Source: Sediminicola sp035798135 (GTDB lineage Bacteria; Bacteroidota; Bacteroidia; Flavobacteriales; Flavobacteriaceae). Taken from it: DNA of 64,000 nucleotides. The notes under the pieces are model-generated. The model searched no databases, was not told the origin of the DNA, and saw only the letters and a program-made list of their open reading frames with translations. The translations under genes were made by a program, and so were the position numbers. Of this stretch, positions 51,547-61,157 are shown piece by piece. The stretch covers positions 75,087 through 139,086 of the forward strand of contig JAPFBR010000007.1 of assembly GCA_035798135.1 (NCBI GenBank). Reading direction: 5' to 3'. The number at the start of each line of letters is the position of its first letter. The stretch's first letter is position 1.

Positions 51547-52677
51547 TTGGAATTTACATTATTACATACAGACCCCAAGAGTAAAGCACGTGCGGGTAAA
51601 ATGGTTACCGATCATGGAACGATAGAAACTCCTATTTTTATGCCGGTCGGTACCGTAGCCTCCGTAAAAGGGGTGCACCAGCGCGAATTAAGGGACGATA
51701 TCAAGCCAGATGTCATTCTTGGAAATACCTACCATTTATATCTCAGACCCAAAACAAGGATTTTGGAACAAGCCGGTGGCTTGCACAAATTCATGAACTG
51801 GGACAGCAATATATTGACCGATAGTGGGGGGTATCAAGTGTATTCCCTTTCCGATAACCGCAAGATCAAGGAAGAAGGGGTAAAGTTTAAATCTCATATA
51901 GATGGATCCTATCACGTGTTCACTCCAGAAAATGTAATGGAAATACAGCGCACCATTGGTGCAGATATTATCATGGCCTTTGACGAGTGTACCCCGTATC
52001 CATGCGATTACAACTACGCCAAAAGATCTATGCACATGACACATAGGTGGTTGGAACGTTGTTTGACCCATTTGGACAAAACACCTTTTAAATATGGATA
52101 CACACAAGCATTCTTCCCTATTGTTCAAGGATCAACCTATAAGGACCTAAGAAGGCAATCAGCAGAATATATTGCCGGAGTTGGTGCAGTAGGTAATGCT
52201 ATCGGAGGATTATCTGTTGGAGAACCTGCGGAAGAAATGTACGCCATGACCGAGGTCGTGACTGAAATTTTGCCTGAAGACAAACCTCGTTACCTTATGG
52301 GAGTGGGGACACCTATCAATATTTTGGAGAATATAGCATTGGGGATCGATATGTTCGATTGTGTGATGCCCACACGCAACGCTCGTAATGGGATGTTGTT
52401 CACGGCCCATGGGACCATTAATATTAAGAATAAGAAGTGGGAGGATGATTTTTCCTCTTTGGACGAAATGGGGATGACTTTTGTAGATACCGAGTATACA
52501 AAGGCCTATTTAAGACATTTATTTGCTGCCAATGAATATTTGGGCAAACAAATTGCCACTATTCACAACCTTGGATTTTACATGTGGTTGGTCCGTGAGG
52601 CAAGAAAGCATATTTTAGCTGGGGATTTTTACGAGTGGAAGAATATAATGGTAAAACAAATGGATAAGAGACTGTAA
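51547..52677 (+). CDS. tgt: tRNA-guanine transglycosylase, TTG start
   Basis: 376 residues. The start is TTG at 51547: an in-frame TAA lies two codons upstream, and EFTLLHTDPKSKARAG matches the family N-terminus, so ATG at residue 19 would be too late. Catalytic Asp residues are in LTDSGGYQVYS and MAFDECTPYP. It exchanges the anticodon guanine for a queuine precursor. Where most bacterial Tgt proteins have the zinc CxCxxC, this protein reads DEMGMTFVDTEY, without cysteines. It overlaps the next gene by one base. Confidence 0.93.
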   Translation: MEFTLLHTDPKSKARAGKMVTDHGTIETPIFMPVGTVASVKGVHQRELRDDIKPDVILGNTYHLYLRPKTRILEQAGGLHKFMNWDSNILTDSGGYQVYSLSDNRKIKEEGVKFKSHIDGSYHVFTPENVMEIQRTIGADIIMAFDECTPYPCDYNYAKRSMHMTHRWLERCLTHLDKTPFKYGYTQAFFPIVQGSTYKDLRRQSAEYIAGVGAVGNAIGGLSVGEPAEEMYAMTEVVTEILPEDKPRYLMGVGTPINILENIALGIDMFDCVMPTRNARNGMLFTAHGTINIKNKKWEDDFSSLDEMGMTFVDTEYTKAYLRHLFAANEYLGKQIATIHNLGFYMWLVREARKHILAGDFYEWKNIMVKQMDKRL

Positions 52678-53759
52678 TGTTAACCATACTGGATAAATAC
52701 ATATTAAAACGTTATCTGACAACCTTTGCAGTGATGTTGTTGCTTTTCATCCCCATTGGGATCATGGCCAACCTTGCGGAACAAATTGGTAAAATGATAG
52801 ACAATGAGGCGCCTTTCAACGAGATCGCCACGTACTACCTTAATTTTACGATCTATATCGGCAGCTTACTTTTTCCCATCTTTTTGTTTTTATCTGTAAT
52901 ATTCTTTACCTCAAAACTTGCCAATAACACAGAAATTGTGGCCATTTTAAGTTCAGGGGTTTCCTATGGACGTTTCTTGCGCCCTTATTTTATTGGAGCT
53001 TCCATAATTGCTACCATCATGTTCGTTATGGGGATGTTCATTGTACCCAATGCCAGTAAGGGATTCAATGAGTTTAAATTCAAATACCTAAAAAAAGGCA
53101 AACAGGATAGGGTCACCAGCAATATTTTCAATCAATTGAATGAGAATGACTATATCTATGTAAGTAGCTTTGATCCTGCCAGGCAACGTGGTTATAATTT
53201 CACCTTGGAGCATTTTAATGACCAGGACCAGCTGGAGTTCAAAATATCGGCAGGGAATATCCGATGGAAAGAAAAAGATAGTGTCTATGAGCTGACCTCC
53301 TATATGAAAAGAACGCTGGTCAATAATAAAGAAGTGGTGGAGACCAAACGTAGTTTGGATACCATCTTTAATTTTAAGATAGAAGATCTTACACCTGTTT
53401 CCTACATAGCGGAGACCAAGAATTTATTTGAGCTGAACAGCTTTATCGATGCCCAACGAAGAAAAGGGGACTCGAACATAAATAGTTATGTTCTTGTAAA
53501 GTACAGACGATGGGCCCTCCCTGTCACTGCCTTTATATTGACCATCATTGCGGTTGCAGTTTCAGCAGCAAAACGCCGGGGCGGTATGGGGGTAAACCTT
53601 GCCTTTGGGATTGGGGTGGCATTTATCTATATCTTTTTCGACAAGGTTTTTGGAACCTTGGCCGAACAATCAGGATTTTCTCCAATGTTAGCCGTTGTTT
53701 TGCCTAATGTAGCCTTCGGAATTATTGCATTTTATCTGTTGCAGAATGCTAAACGATAA
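52677..53759 (+). CDS. LptF/LptG-family permease
   Basis: 360 residues. KYILKRYLTTFAVMLLLFIPIG opens the membrane part (helices near 12-35, 55-80, 100-120), a periplasmic beta-jellyroll domain spans about 130-265, and three helices end the protein (LPVTAFILTIIAVAVSAAKRRGG). It is the transmembrane part of the lipopolysaccharide exporter (Lpt). Which of LptF or LptG it is cannot be said. Its ATG overlaps the tgt stop. Confidence 0.9.
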   Translation: MLTILDKYILKRYLTTFAVMLLLFIPIGIMANLAEQIGKMIDNEAPFNEIATYYLNFTIYIGSLLFPIFLFLSVIFFTSKLANNTEIVAILSSGVSYGRFLRPYFIGASIIATIMFVMGMFIVPNASKGFNEFKFKYLKKGKQDRVTSNIFNQLNENDYIYVSSFDPARQRGYNFTLEHFNDQDQLEFKISAGNIRWKEKDSVYELTSYMKRTLVNNKEVVETKRSLDTIFNFKIEDLTPVSYIAETKNLFELNSFIDAQRRKGDSNINSYVLVKYRRWALPVTAFILTIIAVAVSAAKRRGGMGVNLAFGIGVAFIYIFFDKVFGTLAEQSGFSPMLAVVLPNVAFGIIAFYLLQNAKR

Positions 53760-54642
53760 GCTCAAAAACTACTTTCATCTTCATTTTATTGTATTTATTT
53801 GGGGGTTTACTGCTGTGCTTGGGAAACTGATAACCGTAGATGCCTTGCCATTGGTTTGGTACCGAATGTTCATGGCTTCGGGATTCATTTTTCTCTATAT
53901 CGCTTATAAGAAATTTTCACTAAGGGTACCAACAAAAACATTACTTGTCTTAATCATTGCGGGTGTGGTCATTACCCTGCACTGGATTACCTTTTTTAAG
54001 GCGATCAAAGTGTCCAATGTTTCAGTTGCCCTCTCTACCATGTCCACTGGGGCCTTTTTCACCGCATTATTGGAGCCTATTTGGTATGGCAGAAAAATAG
54101 TTTGGTATGAGATCCTCTTTGGTGTTATCGTAATGTTAGGGTTATACCTAATTTTTAATGTAGAATCATCCTATGTGGAAGGGATTGTTCTGGCCCTTAT
54201 ATCGGCCCTATTGTCGGCCATTTTTTCCCTGATCAACGGAAAACTGATACAAAAAGAAAAGCCATCGGTCATTTCTATTTATGAGATGGCAAGCGGGGTC
54301 GTTTTTTTGTCCATTTACCTGTCCTTTAGCGGAAGCTTTACGCCGAAATTCTTTCAGCTTTCCTCCAATGATTGGATGTATATTTTTATTTTGGCATCCA
54401 TTTGTACGGCCTATGCCTTTATTGCTTCGGTGAAGGTGATGAAATTCATTACCCCATATACAGTAATGCTGACCATTAATTTGGAGCCTATTTATGGTAT
54501 TGTTTTGGCGTTCATAATCTTAGGGGAAAGTGAGAAAATGGATCCCATGTTTTATCTTGGTGCATTGGTCATTCTTTCCACTGTAATTGCCAATGGAATT
54601 CTTAAGAATTGGACAAGGTTAAAAAGTCGAAGAGTACGCTAA
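53746..54642 (+). CDS. EamA-family transporter
   Basis: 298 residues from the ATG at 53746, which overlaps the previous gene by 14 bp. Two EamA repeats of about five helices each, with FIVFIWGFTAVLGKL at the start and TPYTVMLTINLEPIYGIVLAFI in the second repeat. Substrate unknown; members export amino acids or metabolites. Confidence 0.88.
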   Translation: MLNDKLKNYFHLHFIVFIWGFTAVLGKLITVDALPLVWYRMFMASGFIFLYIAYKKFSLRVPTKTLLVLIIAGVVITLHWITFFKAIKVSNVSVALSTMSTGAFFTALLEPIWYGRKIVWYEILFGVIVMLGLYLIFNVESSYVEGIVLALISALLSAIFSLINGKLIQKEKPSVISIYEMASGVVFLSIYLSFSGSFTPKFFQLSSNDWMYIFILASICTAYAFIASVKVMKFITPYTVMLTINLEPIYGIVLAFIILGESEKMDPMFYLGALVILSTVIANGILKNWTRLKSRRVR

Positions 54643-54697
54643 GGTTCTCCTATAAAGTTTTATATTTGTCTGCTTTTATAATTTAAACAGTAGTTGC

Positions 54698-55651
54698 ATG
54701 GAGTATTTGGATTTTGAACTTCCGATCAAAGAACTTGAAGAACAATTGGATAAATGCATGATTATTGGAAAGGAGAGCGACGTTGATGTAACGGAAACCT
54801 GCAATCAAATAGAGAAAAAGCTTTCCGAAACCCGAAAAGAAATCTACAAGAACCTTACAGCATGGCAAAGGGTGCAACTTTCAAGACACCCAAATAGGCC
54901 ATATACCTTGGATTATATCAATGCCATTTGTGGCGATACTTGGTTGGAACTTCATGGGGATAGAACCGTGAAGGACGATAAGGCCATGATTGGTGGTCTT
55001 GGTAAAATTGGTGACCAGAGTTATATGTTCATCGGTCAGCAAAAAGGATACAATACCAAAACAAGACAGTATAGGAACTTTGGGATGGCCAATCCCGAAG
55101 GCTACAGAAAGGCTTTGCGTTTGATGAAGTCCGCCGAAAAATTTGGTGTACCTGTGGTATGTTTGATTGATACTCCTGGTGCTTACCCCGGAATTGAAGC
55201 AGAGGAACGTGGACAAGGGGAGGCCATTGCAAGGAATATTTTGGAAATGACCCGATTGAAAGTGCCCATAATCGTATTGATCATTGGTGAAGGTGCTTCC
55301 GGTGGCGCCTTGGGTATAGGAGTAGGGGATAAGGTACTGATGTTGGAAAATACATGGTACTCTGTGATTTCTCCTGAATCCTGCTCATCTATTTTATGGA
55401 GAAGCTGGGAATATAAAGAACAAGCGGCAGAATCATTGAAACTGACCTCTACCGATATGAAGAAGTTGAAGCTTATAGATGAGGTCGTCAAAGAACCGGC
55501 AGGTGGAGCCCATTCGAATAGGGAAAAGACTTTTGAAATTGTAAAAAATAAAATTACTTCCCATTATGTGGAGCTAAAAAAGTTATCACCAAAAGATTTG
55601 GTGGATGCCCGAATGGACAAATATGCCAACATGGGTGTCTTTAACGGCTAA
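54698..55651 (+). CDS. accA: Acetyl-CoA carboxylase carboxyltransferase alpha subunit
   Basis: 317 residues. ELHGDRTVKDDKAMIGG, YRNFGMANPEGYRKALRLM, DTPGAYPGIEAEERGQGEAI and IGEGASGGALGIGVGD are the diagnostic motifs of AccA. It forms the carboxyltransferase with AccD for malonyl-CoA synthesis; AccD is elsewhere. A TATATTTG element at 54661-54668 probably belongs to its promoter; a terminator follows at 55675. Confidence 0.96.
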   Translation: MEYLDFELPIKELEEQLDKCMIIGKESDVDVTETCNQIEKKLSETRKEIYKNLTAWQRVQLSRHPNRPYTLDYINAICGDTWLELHGDRTVKDDKAMIGGLGKIGDQSYMFIGQQKGYNTKTRQYRNFGMANPEGYRKALRLMKSAEKFGVPVVCLIDTPGAYPGIEAEERGQGEAIARNILEMTRLKVPIIVLIIGEGASGGALGIGVGDKVLMLENTWYSVISPESCSSILWRSWEYKEQAAESLKLTSTDMKKLKLIDEVVKEPAGGAHSNREKTFEIVKNKITSHYVELKKLSPKDLVDARMDKYANMGVFNG

Positions 55652-55674
55652 TAAGCGCGTTTAAAAAACTTTCT

Positions 55675-55710
55675 GAAAATCTGGAGGATTCAAACTCCAG
55701 ATTTTTTTCG
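55675..55710 (+). terminator. Intrinsic terminator after accA
   Basis: AAATCTGGAG-GATTCAAA-CTCCAGATTTTTTT, 24 bp after the stop. Confidence 0.9.
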
Positions 55711-55820
55711 TTATCAACACAATTTCGTAACTTATCAACACCCTAATTGTTAACTAATGGTGGACATCCTATGACCCTAATCATTGTTAACTAAAGGTTA
55801 ATTAGCATACATTAGCAGCC

Positions 55821-57368
55821 ATGGAGAAACCAAGTCCAATTGTCGGTCGTAAAATAGACCAATCTTCCTTAATCAACCTAGAGAGGGGTAAAATACCTCC
55901 TCAAGCAATTGATTTAGAGGAAGTTGTGATTGGAGCGATGATGATTGATAAGAAAGGTGTAGATGAGGTAATTGATATTCTACATCCCGATGTGTTCTAT
56001 AAGGACGCTCATAGGTTCATATATGAGGCCATCTTCAAACTGTTCGAGACCTCTGAACCAGTGGATTTATTAACCGTTTCTTCCCAATTAAAGAAAGATG
56101 GGAAATTAGAGGCAGCTGGAGGGGATTTTTATTTGATAAAACTGACCCAAAAGGTGGCTTCCTCGGCCCATATTGAGTTCCATGCACGTATAATCCTTCA
56201 AAAATATATTCAGCGGAGTCTGATAAAAATTTCCAGTGAGATCATCCAGGAAGCCTATGAAGATTCCACGGATGTATTTGATCTTTTGGATAATGCGGAA
56301 GCCAAATTATACGATGTTACCCAAGGAAACCTAAAACGTTCTGCCGAGACTGCACAAAATTTGGTAATTCTGGCCAAAAAGAGGATAGAAGAAATCGCTA
56401 ACAAAGAAGGACTCAGCGGTGTGCCTTCCGGTTTTGATAAATTGGATAAGCTGACCTCAGGATGGCAACCCAGTGATTTGATTATTGTAGCTGCCCGTCC
56501 AGGTATGGGTAAAACGGCGCTGACCTTGTCCATGGCACGAAATATGGCCGTAAATCACAATATTCCCGTGGCCTTTTTCTCCTTGGAGATGTCCTCGGTC
56601 CAATTGATCACCCGTTTGATATCCTCAGAAACCGGATTGTCCTCAGAAAAGCTGAGAACCGGTAAATTGGAAAAACACGAGTGGGAACAATTAAATGTAA
56701 AAGTAAAGGCATTGGAAAATGCCCCTTTGTTTATAGATGATACCCCGTCCCTTTCCATTTTCGACCTTAGGGCGAAGGCTAGGCGATTGGCCTCACAACA
56801 CGGCATCCGAATGATTGTTATAGATTATTTGCAATTGATGACGGCAGGAGGGAGTCAAAAAGGAGGAAATAGGGAACAGGAAATCTCTACCATCTCCAGG
56901 AACCTTAAGGCTTTGGCAAAAGAATTGAATTGTCCGGTAATTGCATTATCACAGTTGTCCAGGGCCGTGGAGACCAGGGGAGGAAGTAAAAGACCTATCC
57001 TATCGGATCTTAGGGAATCTGGGGCAATTGAACAGGATGCAGATATTGTAGCCTTTATCTATCGTCCTGAATATTACAAAATAGACGAATGGGATGATGA
57101 TGAGCGCACCCCAACAGCGGGTCAGGGTGAATTTATTGTTGCCAAGCACAGGAATGGTGGTTTGGATAACATTCGATTGAAATTTATTGGCCAGCTTGGT
57201 AAATTCGATAACTTGGAAGACTTCGATTCTCCTTTCGAATTCCAATCGAAAATGAATGCCAATGAAGATAATCCGTTCATAACAAAAAACCTACCGAATG
57301 CCGATGAGGCTTTTGGGAGTTCAATGAACGATGATATGGATATGGATGACAGTGAGGTCCCTTTTTAA
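55821..57368 (+). CDS. dnaB: Replicative DNA helicase
   Basis: 515 residues. The N-terminal domain (about 20-125) has PPQAIDLEEVVIGAMMIDKK; the RecA-like domain has Walker A ARPGMGKTALTL (about 228-239), Walker B MIVIDYLQLM, and the arginine finger region SQLSRAVETRGGSKRPILSDLRESGAIEQDAD. It unwinds DNA at the fork as a hexamer. No intein is seen. Confidence 0.96.
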   Translation: MEKPSPIVGRKIDQSSLINLERGKIPPQAIDLEEVVIGAMMIDKKGVDEVIDILHPDVFYKDAHRFIYEAIFKLFETSEPVDLLTVSSQLKKDGKLEAAGGDFYLIKLTQKVASSAHIEFHARIILQKYIQRSLIKISSEIIQEAYEDSTDVFDLLDNAEAKLYDVTQGNLKRSAETAQNLVILAKKRIEEIANKEGLSGVPSGFDKLDKLTSGWQPSDLIIVAARPGMGKTALTLSMARNMAVNHNIPVAFFSLEMSSVQLITRLISSETGLSSEKLRTGKLEKHEWEQLNVKVKALENAPLFIDDTPSLSIFDLRAKARRLASQHGIRMIVIDYLQLMTAGGSQKGGNREQEISTISRNLKALAKELNCPVIALSQLSRAVETRGGSKRPILSDLRESGAIEQDADIVAFIYRPEYYKIDEWDDDERTPTAGQGEFIVAKHRNGGLDNIRLKFIGQLGKFDNLEDFDSPFEFQSKMNANEDNPFITKNLPNADEAFGSSMNDDMDMDDSEVPF

Positions 57369-58659
57369 AAACAAACATATAAATTTATCTTCTCGACTTA
57401 TCTCGAGAGGGTGTCTGGTATTCTTTTTGTTCCTTTCTATCTTTGTTTCAGCTTCCAATATCCTTATTCCTATGGACGCTGAAAGCCAGAAAAATCATCT
57501 AAAGGCTTACGGAATCACCTATTGGGTGCTTACCAAACAACAAAAGGTACAATGGTTGTTGAACTATAGGGGAGGATCATTTCTTCTTCCAGATGGGGAT
57601 AACATCAGAAAAGAGTGCCAGATTCGTGGCGTATCCTTTGAGATCATCTCCGATGCACAGGCAGAGGCCATCTTATCAGAAATTAGTAGCCCTTCAAAAA
57701 ATCAAGAAGCCGTGATTTTGGAAAAAGCTCCAAAAATAGCGGTCTATTCCCCAAAGGAAAATTTACCTTGGGACGATGCCGTGACCATGGTACTCACCTA
57801 CGCGGAAATTCCCTACGAAACCATTTATGATGAAGAGGTATTGAACAATAAATTGTTGTTATTCGATTGGTTGCACCTGCACCATGAGGATTTTACAGGC
57901 CAATACGGTAAATTTTATGGCGCTTATAGGGCGGCACCTTGGTATTTGGAAGGCAAGGAACAAGCAGAGGCCTTGGCAACAAAATTAGGGTATTCAAAAG
58001 TTTCAGAGGAAAAAAGGGCCGTGGCCAAAGCAATTCGCAATTATGTGATTGGGGGTGGGTTTATGTTTGCCATGTGTTCTGCAACCGATAGTTTCGACAT
58101 CGCCTTGGCAGCCGATGGGGTGGATATTTGCGAACCCATGTTCGATGGCGACCCTTCAGAGGCCAATTACCAAAATAAATTGGACTATAGTAAAACCTTT
58201 GCGTTTACCAACTTTACCTTAGAGCGAAGCCCGTTGCAGTATGAGTTCTCTTCCATAGATATGACTGCCAAAAGGGGGATGGTACCTAAGGAGTCCGACT
58301 ATTTTTCATTAATGGATTTCTCCGCTAAATGGGATCCGGTACCTACCATGTTGTGCCAAAACCATACTTCCCTTGTGAAAGGATTTATGGGGCAGACCAC
58401 GGCTTTCGCCAGGGATGAAATTAAACCAACGGTAATGGTATTGGGTGAAAACAAGATCAATGGGGAGGCCCGCTATATCCACGGGATCAAAGGAAAAGGT
58501 TTTTTTACATTTTATGGAGGCCACGACCCAGAAGATTACCAGCATAGGGTAGGGGATCCCAAAACAGAATTGGAACTACATCCAACTTCCCCTGGTTACA
58601 GGTTGATCCTGAACAATGTATTGTTTCCTGCAGCCCAGAAAAAGAAACAAAAAACCTAA
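57331..58659 (+). CDS. Conserved secreted protein of unknown function
   Basis: 442 residues at most. The frame begins inside dnaB (38-bp overlap), and the real start may be M6 at 57346 or a later non-ATG codon; the signal peptide RGCLVFFLFLSIFVSASN supports an N-terminus near residues 20-30. The protein has IAVYSPKENLPWDDAVTMVLTYAEIPYE and AIRNYVIGGGFMFAMCSATDS, reminiscent of class I amidotransferase-like folds. Relatives are often labelled asparagine synthetase B, but no glutaminase or AMP-binding motif is seen. Function unknown. Confidence 0.75.
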   Translation: MIWIWMTVRSLFKNKHINLSSRLISRGCLVFFLFLSIFVSASNILIPMDAESQKNHLKAYGITYWVLTKQQKVQWLLNYRGGSFLLPDGDNIRKECQIRGVSFEIISDAQAEAILSEISSPSKNQEAVILEKAPKIAVYSPKENLPWDDAVTMVLTYAEIPYETIYDEEVLNNKLLLFDWLHLHHEDFTGQYGKFYGAYRAAPWYLEGKEQAEALATKLGYSKVSEEKRAVAKAIRNYVIGGGFMFAMCSATDSFDIALAADGVDICEPMFDGDPSEANYQNKLDYSKTFAFTNFTLERSPLQYEFSSIDMTAKRGMVPKESDYFSLMDFSAKWDPVPTMLCQNHTSLVKGFMGQTTAFARDEIKPTVMVLGENKINGEARYIHGIKGKGFFTFYGGHDPEDYQHRVGDPKTELELHPTSPGYRLILNNVLFPAAQKKKQKT

Positions 58660-59462
58660 ACTTTCCGATGGGCAATGAGCTGTTCCAATATATGCTCTAC
58701 CCCATTTTCATCATTACTTTTTGTCCTGTAATTGGCTGCTTTGAGAACATTGGGGTGTGCATTGGCCATAGCAAAGCTATAATCTGCCAAGGCCAACATT
58801 TCCAAGTCATTGTTGTAATCCCCAAAAACCAGAGTTTCGGCTTTGGTAATGTTATGTTTCTTTTGAACCTGTTCCAGGGCAAAGCCTTTATGTGCGTTCA
58901 GGTGGGATAGGTCCAACCAGTTTTCGCCGGAAATCTTTACTTTTAGATCAGCTTCCAAATGTTTTACAGAGGGATAAATAAATTTCTCGGAACTCTCAAA
59001 ATGATAAACGGCAATTTTTAGGACCTCGCCCTCGAACGTGCCAATATCTTCCAAGACCGTATATTCTGAATAATACTCTTTCAATTTGTTTAAAAATTCA
59101 TGGGAAGTACCGTTGAGATAGGCATTTCTTTTCCCGCAAAGTACGGCATGTGCCCCTCGAACATTTTCGAGTGATTCCAAGATAGTTTTAATCGACCCTT
59201 GTTCCAAGGGAGTGGATAGAAGTTCTTGGTCTTGTTGCATGGCAAAACCCCCGTTTTCTGCAATAACGATTATTTCATTTTTAATGGGCTGAAGCTTATG
59301 TACAATGCTATTGTATTGTCTTCCGCTTGCGGCTACAAAGAGAATGTCCCTTTTTTTTAGCTCTTCGAACAGTTCAAAGAAGCGGTCACTCACTTCATGG
59401 TCGGAATTTAACAGGGTGCCATCCATGTCCGTTACTACCATTCTAATTTTTGTTAAATCCAT
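58656..59462 (-). CDS. Cof-type HAD hydrolase
   Basis: 268 residues from MDLTKIRMVVTDMDGTLLNSD at 59462; an upstream start lacks conserved features. HAD motif I is DMDGTLL, motif II ASGRQYNSI, motif III near the Lys in KISGENW, and motif IV VFGDYNNDLEMLALA. It is a cytoplasmic phosphatase of the Cof/YidA group; sugar phosphates or flavin phosphates are usual substrates. Its stop overlaps the convergent gene by 4 bp. Confidence 0.9.
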   Translation of the reverse strand: MDLTKIRMVVTDMDGTLLNSDHEVSDRFFELFEELKKRDILFVAASGRQYNSIVHKLQPIKNEIIVIAENGGFAMQQDQELLSTPLEQGSIKTILESLENVRGAHAVLCGKRNAYLNGTSHEFLNKLKEYYSEYTVLEDIGTFEGEVLKIAVYHFESSEKFIYPSVKHLEADLKVKISGENWLDLSHLNAHKGFALEQVQKKHNITKAETLVFGDYNNDLEMLALADYSFAMANAHPNVLKAANYRTKSNDENGVEHILEQLIAHRKV

Positions 59463-59597
59463 CAGTGCTTCGTTATTTGGGTGCAAAGGTATTTGTTCTA
59501 TGGGTAATTGAGGAAACTTGGGAAGTAAAGTTTGTGGTATTTTTGTTATAAAGGAAACGATTGGCATCTTTGGTAAACAGTAAAAAAAAAGGACATT

Positions 59598-60020
59598 ATG
59601 GAATTTTATCAGTCAGAAGTAAACTTACCGCCCTTTAAGCGAGGGTTTCATATCATCACAGAACATATTGCAAGGGCACTTCCTGAAATTAAAGGCATTA
59701 CAACTGGGATGTTGCAGGTTTTTATAAAACACACTTCGGCAAGTTTAACGATCAATGAAAATGCGGACCCTACAGTGCGTTCCGATTTTGAGAGCCATAT
59801 GAATGTAATGGTTCCCGAGAATGCTCCTTACTACCAGCATGATTATGAAGGGTCTGACGATATGCCGGCCCATATCAAGGCTTCGTTGATGGGGGCTTCA
59901 GTACAGATCCCCATTACCAATGGGACGTTGAATATGGGGGTCTGGCAAGGGGTTTATCTTTGCGAACACAGGAACCATGCCGGGGGAAGAAAATTGGTGG
60001 TTTCTGCCTTTGGGCAGTAA
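59598..60020 (+). CDS. YjbQ-family protein
   Basis: 140 residues, all of it the YjbQ/UPF0047 domain: GITTGMLQVFIKHTSASLTINENADP and GTLNMGVWQGVYLCEHRNHAGGRKLVV, with the conserved His, Glu and Arg. Members have been linked to thiamine-phosphate synthesis; the true role is uncertain. An EF-hand gene follows after 51 bp. Confidence 0.92.
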   Translation: MEFYQSEVNLPPFKRGFHIITEHIARALPEIKGITTGMLQVFIKHTSASLTINENADPTVRSDFESHMNVMVPENAPYYQHDYEGSDDMPAHIKASLMGASVQIPITNGTLNMGVWQGVYLCEHRNHAGGRKLVVSAFGQ

Positions 60021-60071
60021 TGGAATTAACAGATTATTCGTATTTTAGAGGTAAGACTTAAAGAAAGGAAT

Positions 60072-60338
60072 ATGGGAGCAAAAGAGGATATCCTAAATAA
60101 AATTCAAATATTGATAACCAATCACTTTAAGACTCCTGAGGAAGCTTTTGCTTTCTTTGATGGGGACGGGGATGGCAAATTGACAAAGGGAGAGATAGTT
60201 GAACTATTGAAAAAGGCCGAGATCAATGGGTTTATTCGTGGCATGGTATCTTCCAAACTGGTGGAAGGATACGATAAATCTGGGGATGAACTTATTGATT
60301 GGGCAGAGTTTAAACAGGCAATTGGCAAAATTCAATAG
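60072..60338 (+). CDS. EF-hand protein
   Basis: 88 residues. Two EF-hand loops: DGDGDGKLTKGE (about 34-45) and DKSGDELIDWAE (about 69-80), both with the 12-residue calcium-ligand pattern. No signal peptide, so it should bind calcium in the cytoplasm. Function unknown. It ends just before a shared terminator. Confidence 0.88.
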   Translation: MGAKEDILNKIQILITNHFKTPEEAFAFFDGDGDGKLTKGEIVELLKKAEINGFIRGMVSSKLVEGYDKSGDELIDWAEFKQAIGKIQ

Positions 60339-60341
60339 ATA

Positions 60342-60377
60342 AAAAAAATCCGATTCATTTGAATCGGATTTTTTTTA
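60342..60377. terminator. Bidirectional terminator
   Basis: AAAATCCGATTC-ATTT-GAATCGGATTTTTTT; it ends the EF-hand gene and the thrS-rplT operon. Confidence 0.93.
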
Positions 60378-60399
60378 TAAGCGAGATATATTATTAATG

Positions 60400-60744
60400 T
60401 TACTTTATTTTATTCACAACAGCCTTAAAAGCGTCTGGGTGGTTCATTGCCAAATCGGCTAAAACCTTACGGTTCAGGTCAATGTTGTTGGCTTTAACTC
60501 TCCCCATAAACTGAGAATAGGACATTCCGTGTAATCTAGCACCCGCATTGATACGGATGATCCATAGGGAACGGAAAGTTCTTTTCTTGTTTCTACGGTC
60601 TCTATAAGCATATAACATTGCTTTTTCAACCGCATTTTTAGCTACTGTCCAGACGTTTTTACGTCTTCCAAAGTAACCTTTGGCTTGCTTCATCACTTTT
60701 TTTCTTCTAGCTCGTGAAGCAACTGAATTTACTGATCTTGGCAT
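60400..60744 (-). CDS. rplT: Ribosomal protein L20
   Basis: 114 residues. MPRSVNSVASRARRKKVMKQAKG and FRSLWIIRINAGARLHGMSYSQF are typical of bL20. It binds 23S rRNA and in other bacteria represses its own operon. It is the last gene of thrS-infC-rpmI-rplT. Confidence 0.97.
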   Translation of the reverse strand: MPRSVNSVASRARRKKVMKQAKGYFGRRKNVWTVAKNAVEKAMLYAYRDRRNKKRTFRSLWIIRINAGARLHGMSYSQFMGRVKANNIDLNRKVLADLAMNHPDAFKAVVNKIK

Positions 60745-60839
60745 AATTTTAAGTTTTTTTGTAGTAGGCGTTCTGAATTTATTTCAAAATCTTTGAATGG
60801 CCTAACTCCAGGGTTAATACTAATTACCGAAAGAAACGA

Positions 60840-61037
60840 TTACTTTAAACGTAATTGCTCTTTAATACTGTTAACATCCGCCGCATGTACTAATGTGGAG
60901 TGGGTTAACGCAAGCTTACGCTTTTTAGACTTCTTCGTTAGAATGTGGCTCTTAAAAGCGTGCTTTCTTTTGATTTTACCGGTACCCGTAAGCTTAAAAC
61001 GCTTTTTGGTACTGGATTTTGTTTTCATCTTAGGCAT
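60840..61037 (-). CDS. rpmI: Ribosomal protein L35
   Basis: 65 residues. MPKMKTKSSTKKRFKLTGTGKI is the standard bL35 start, followed by a basic helix-rich tail. The 120-bp gap to infC and 95-bp gap to rplT may hold regulatory RNA, but no clear structure was identified. Confidence 0.97.
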   Translation of the reverse strand: MPKMKTKSSTKKRFKLTGTGKIKRKHAFKSHILTKKSKKRKLALTHSTLVHAADVNSIKEQLRLK

Positions 61038-61157
61038 CTTGTTCCTATTTATGGTTTATCTCGCTTATTATCTTTGCTGTTGCCCCAAAATCTCGGGAGT
61101 CTCAACAGGTGTTTTAGTTTTGCTATTGCCGTTGGAAAATAAATAGAAATACAGTTC

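Noticed and set aside
60793..61146. Plus-strand open frame of 117 codons
   Set aside because: It is antisense to rpmI and the infC-rpmI gap and has no recognised features.
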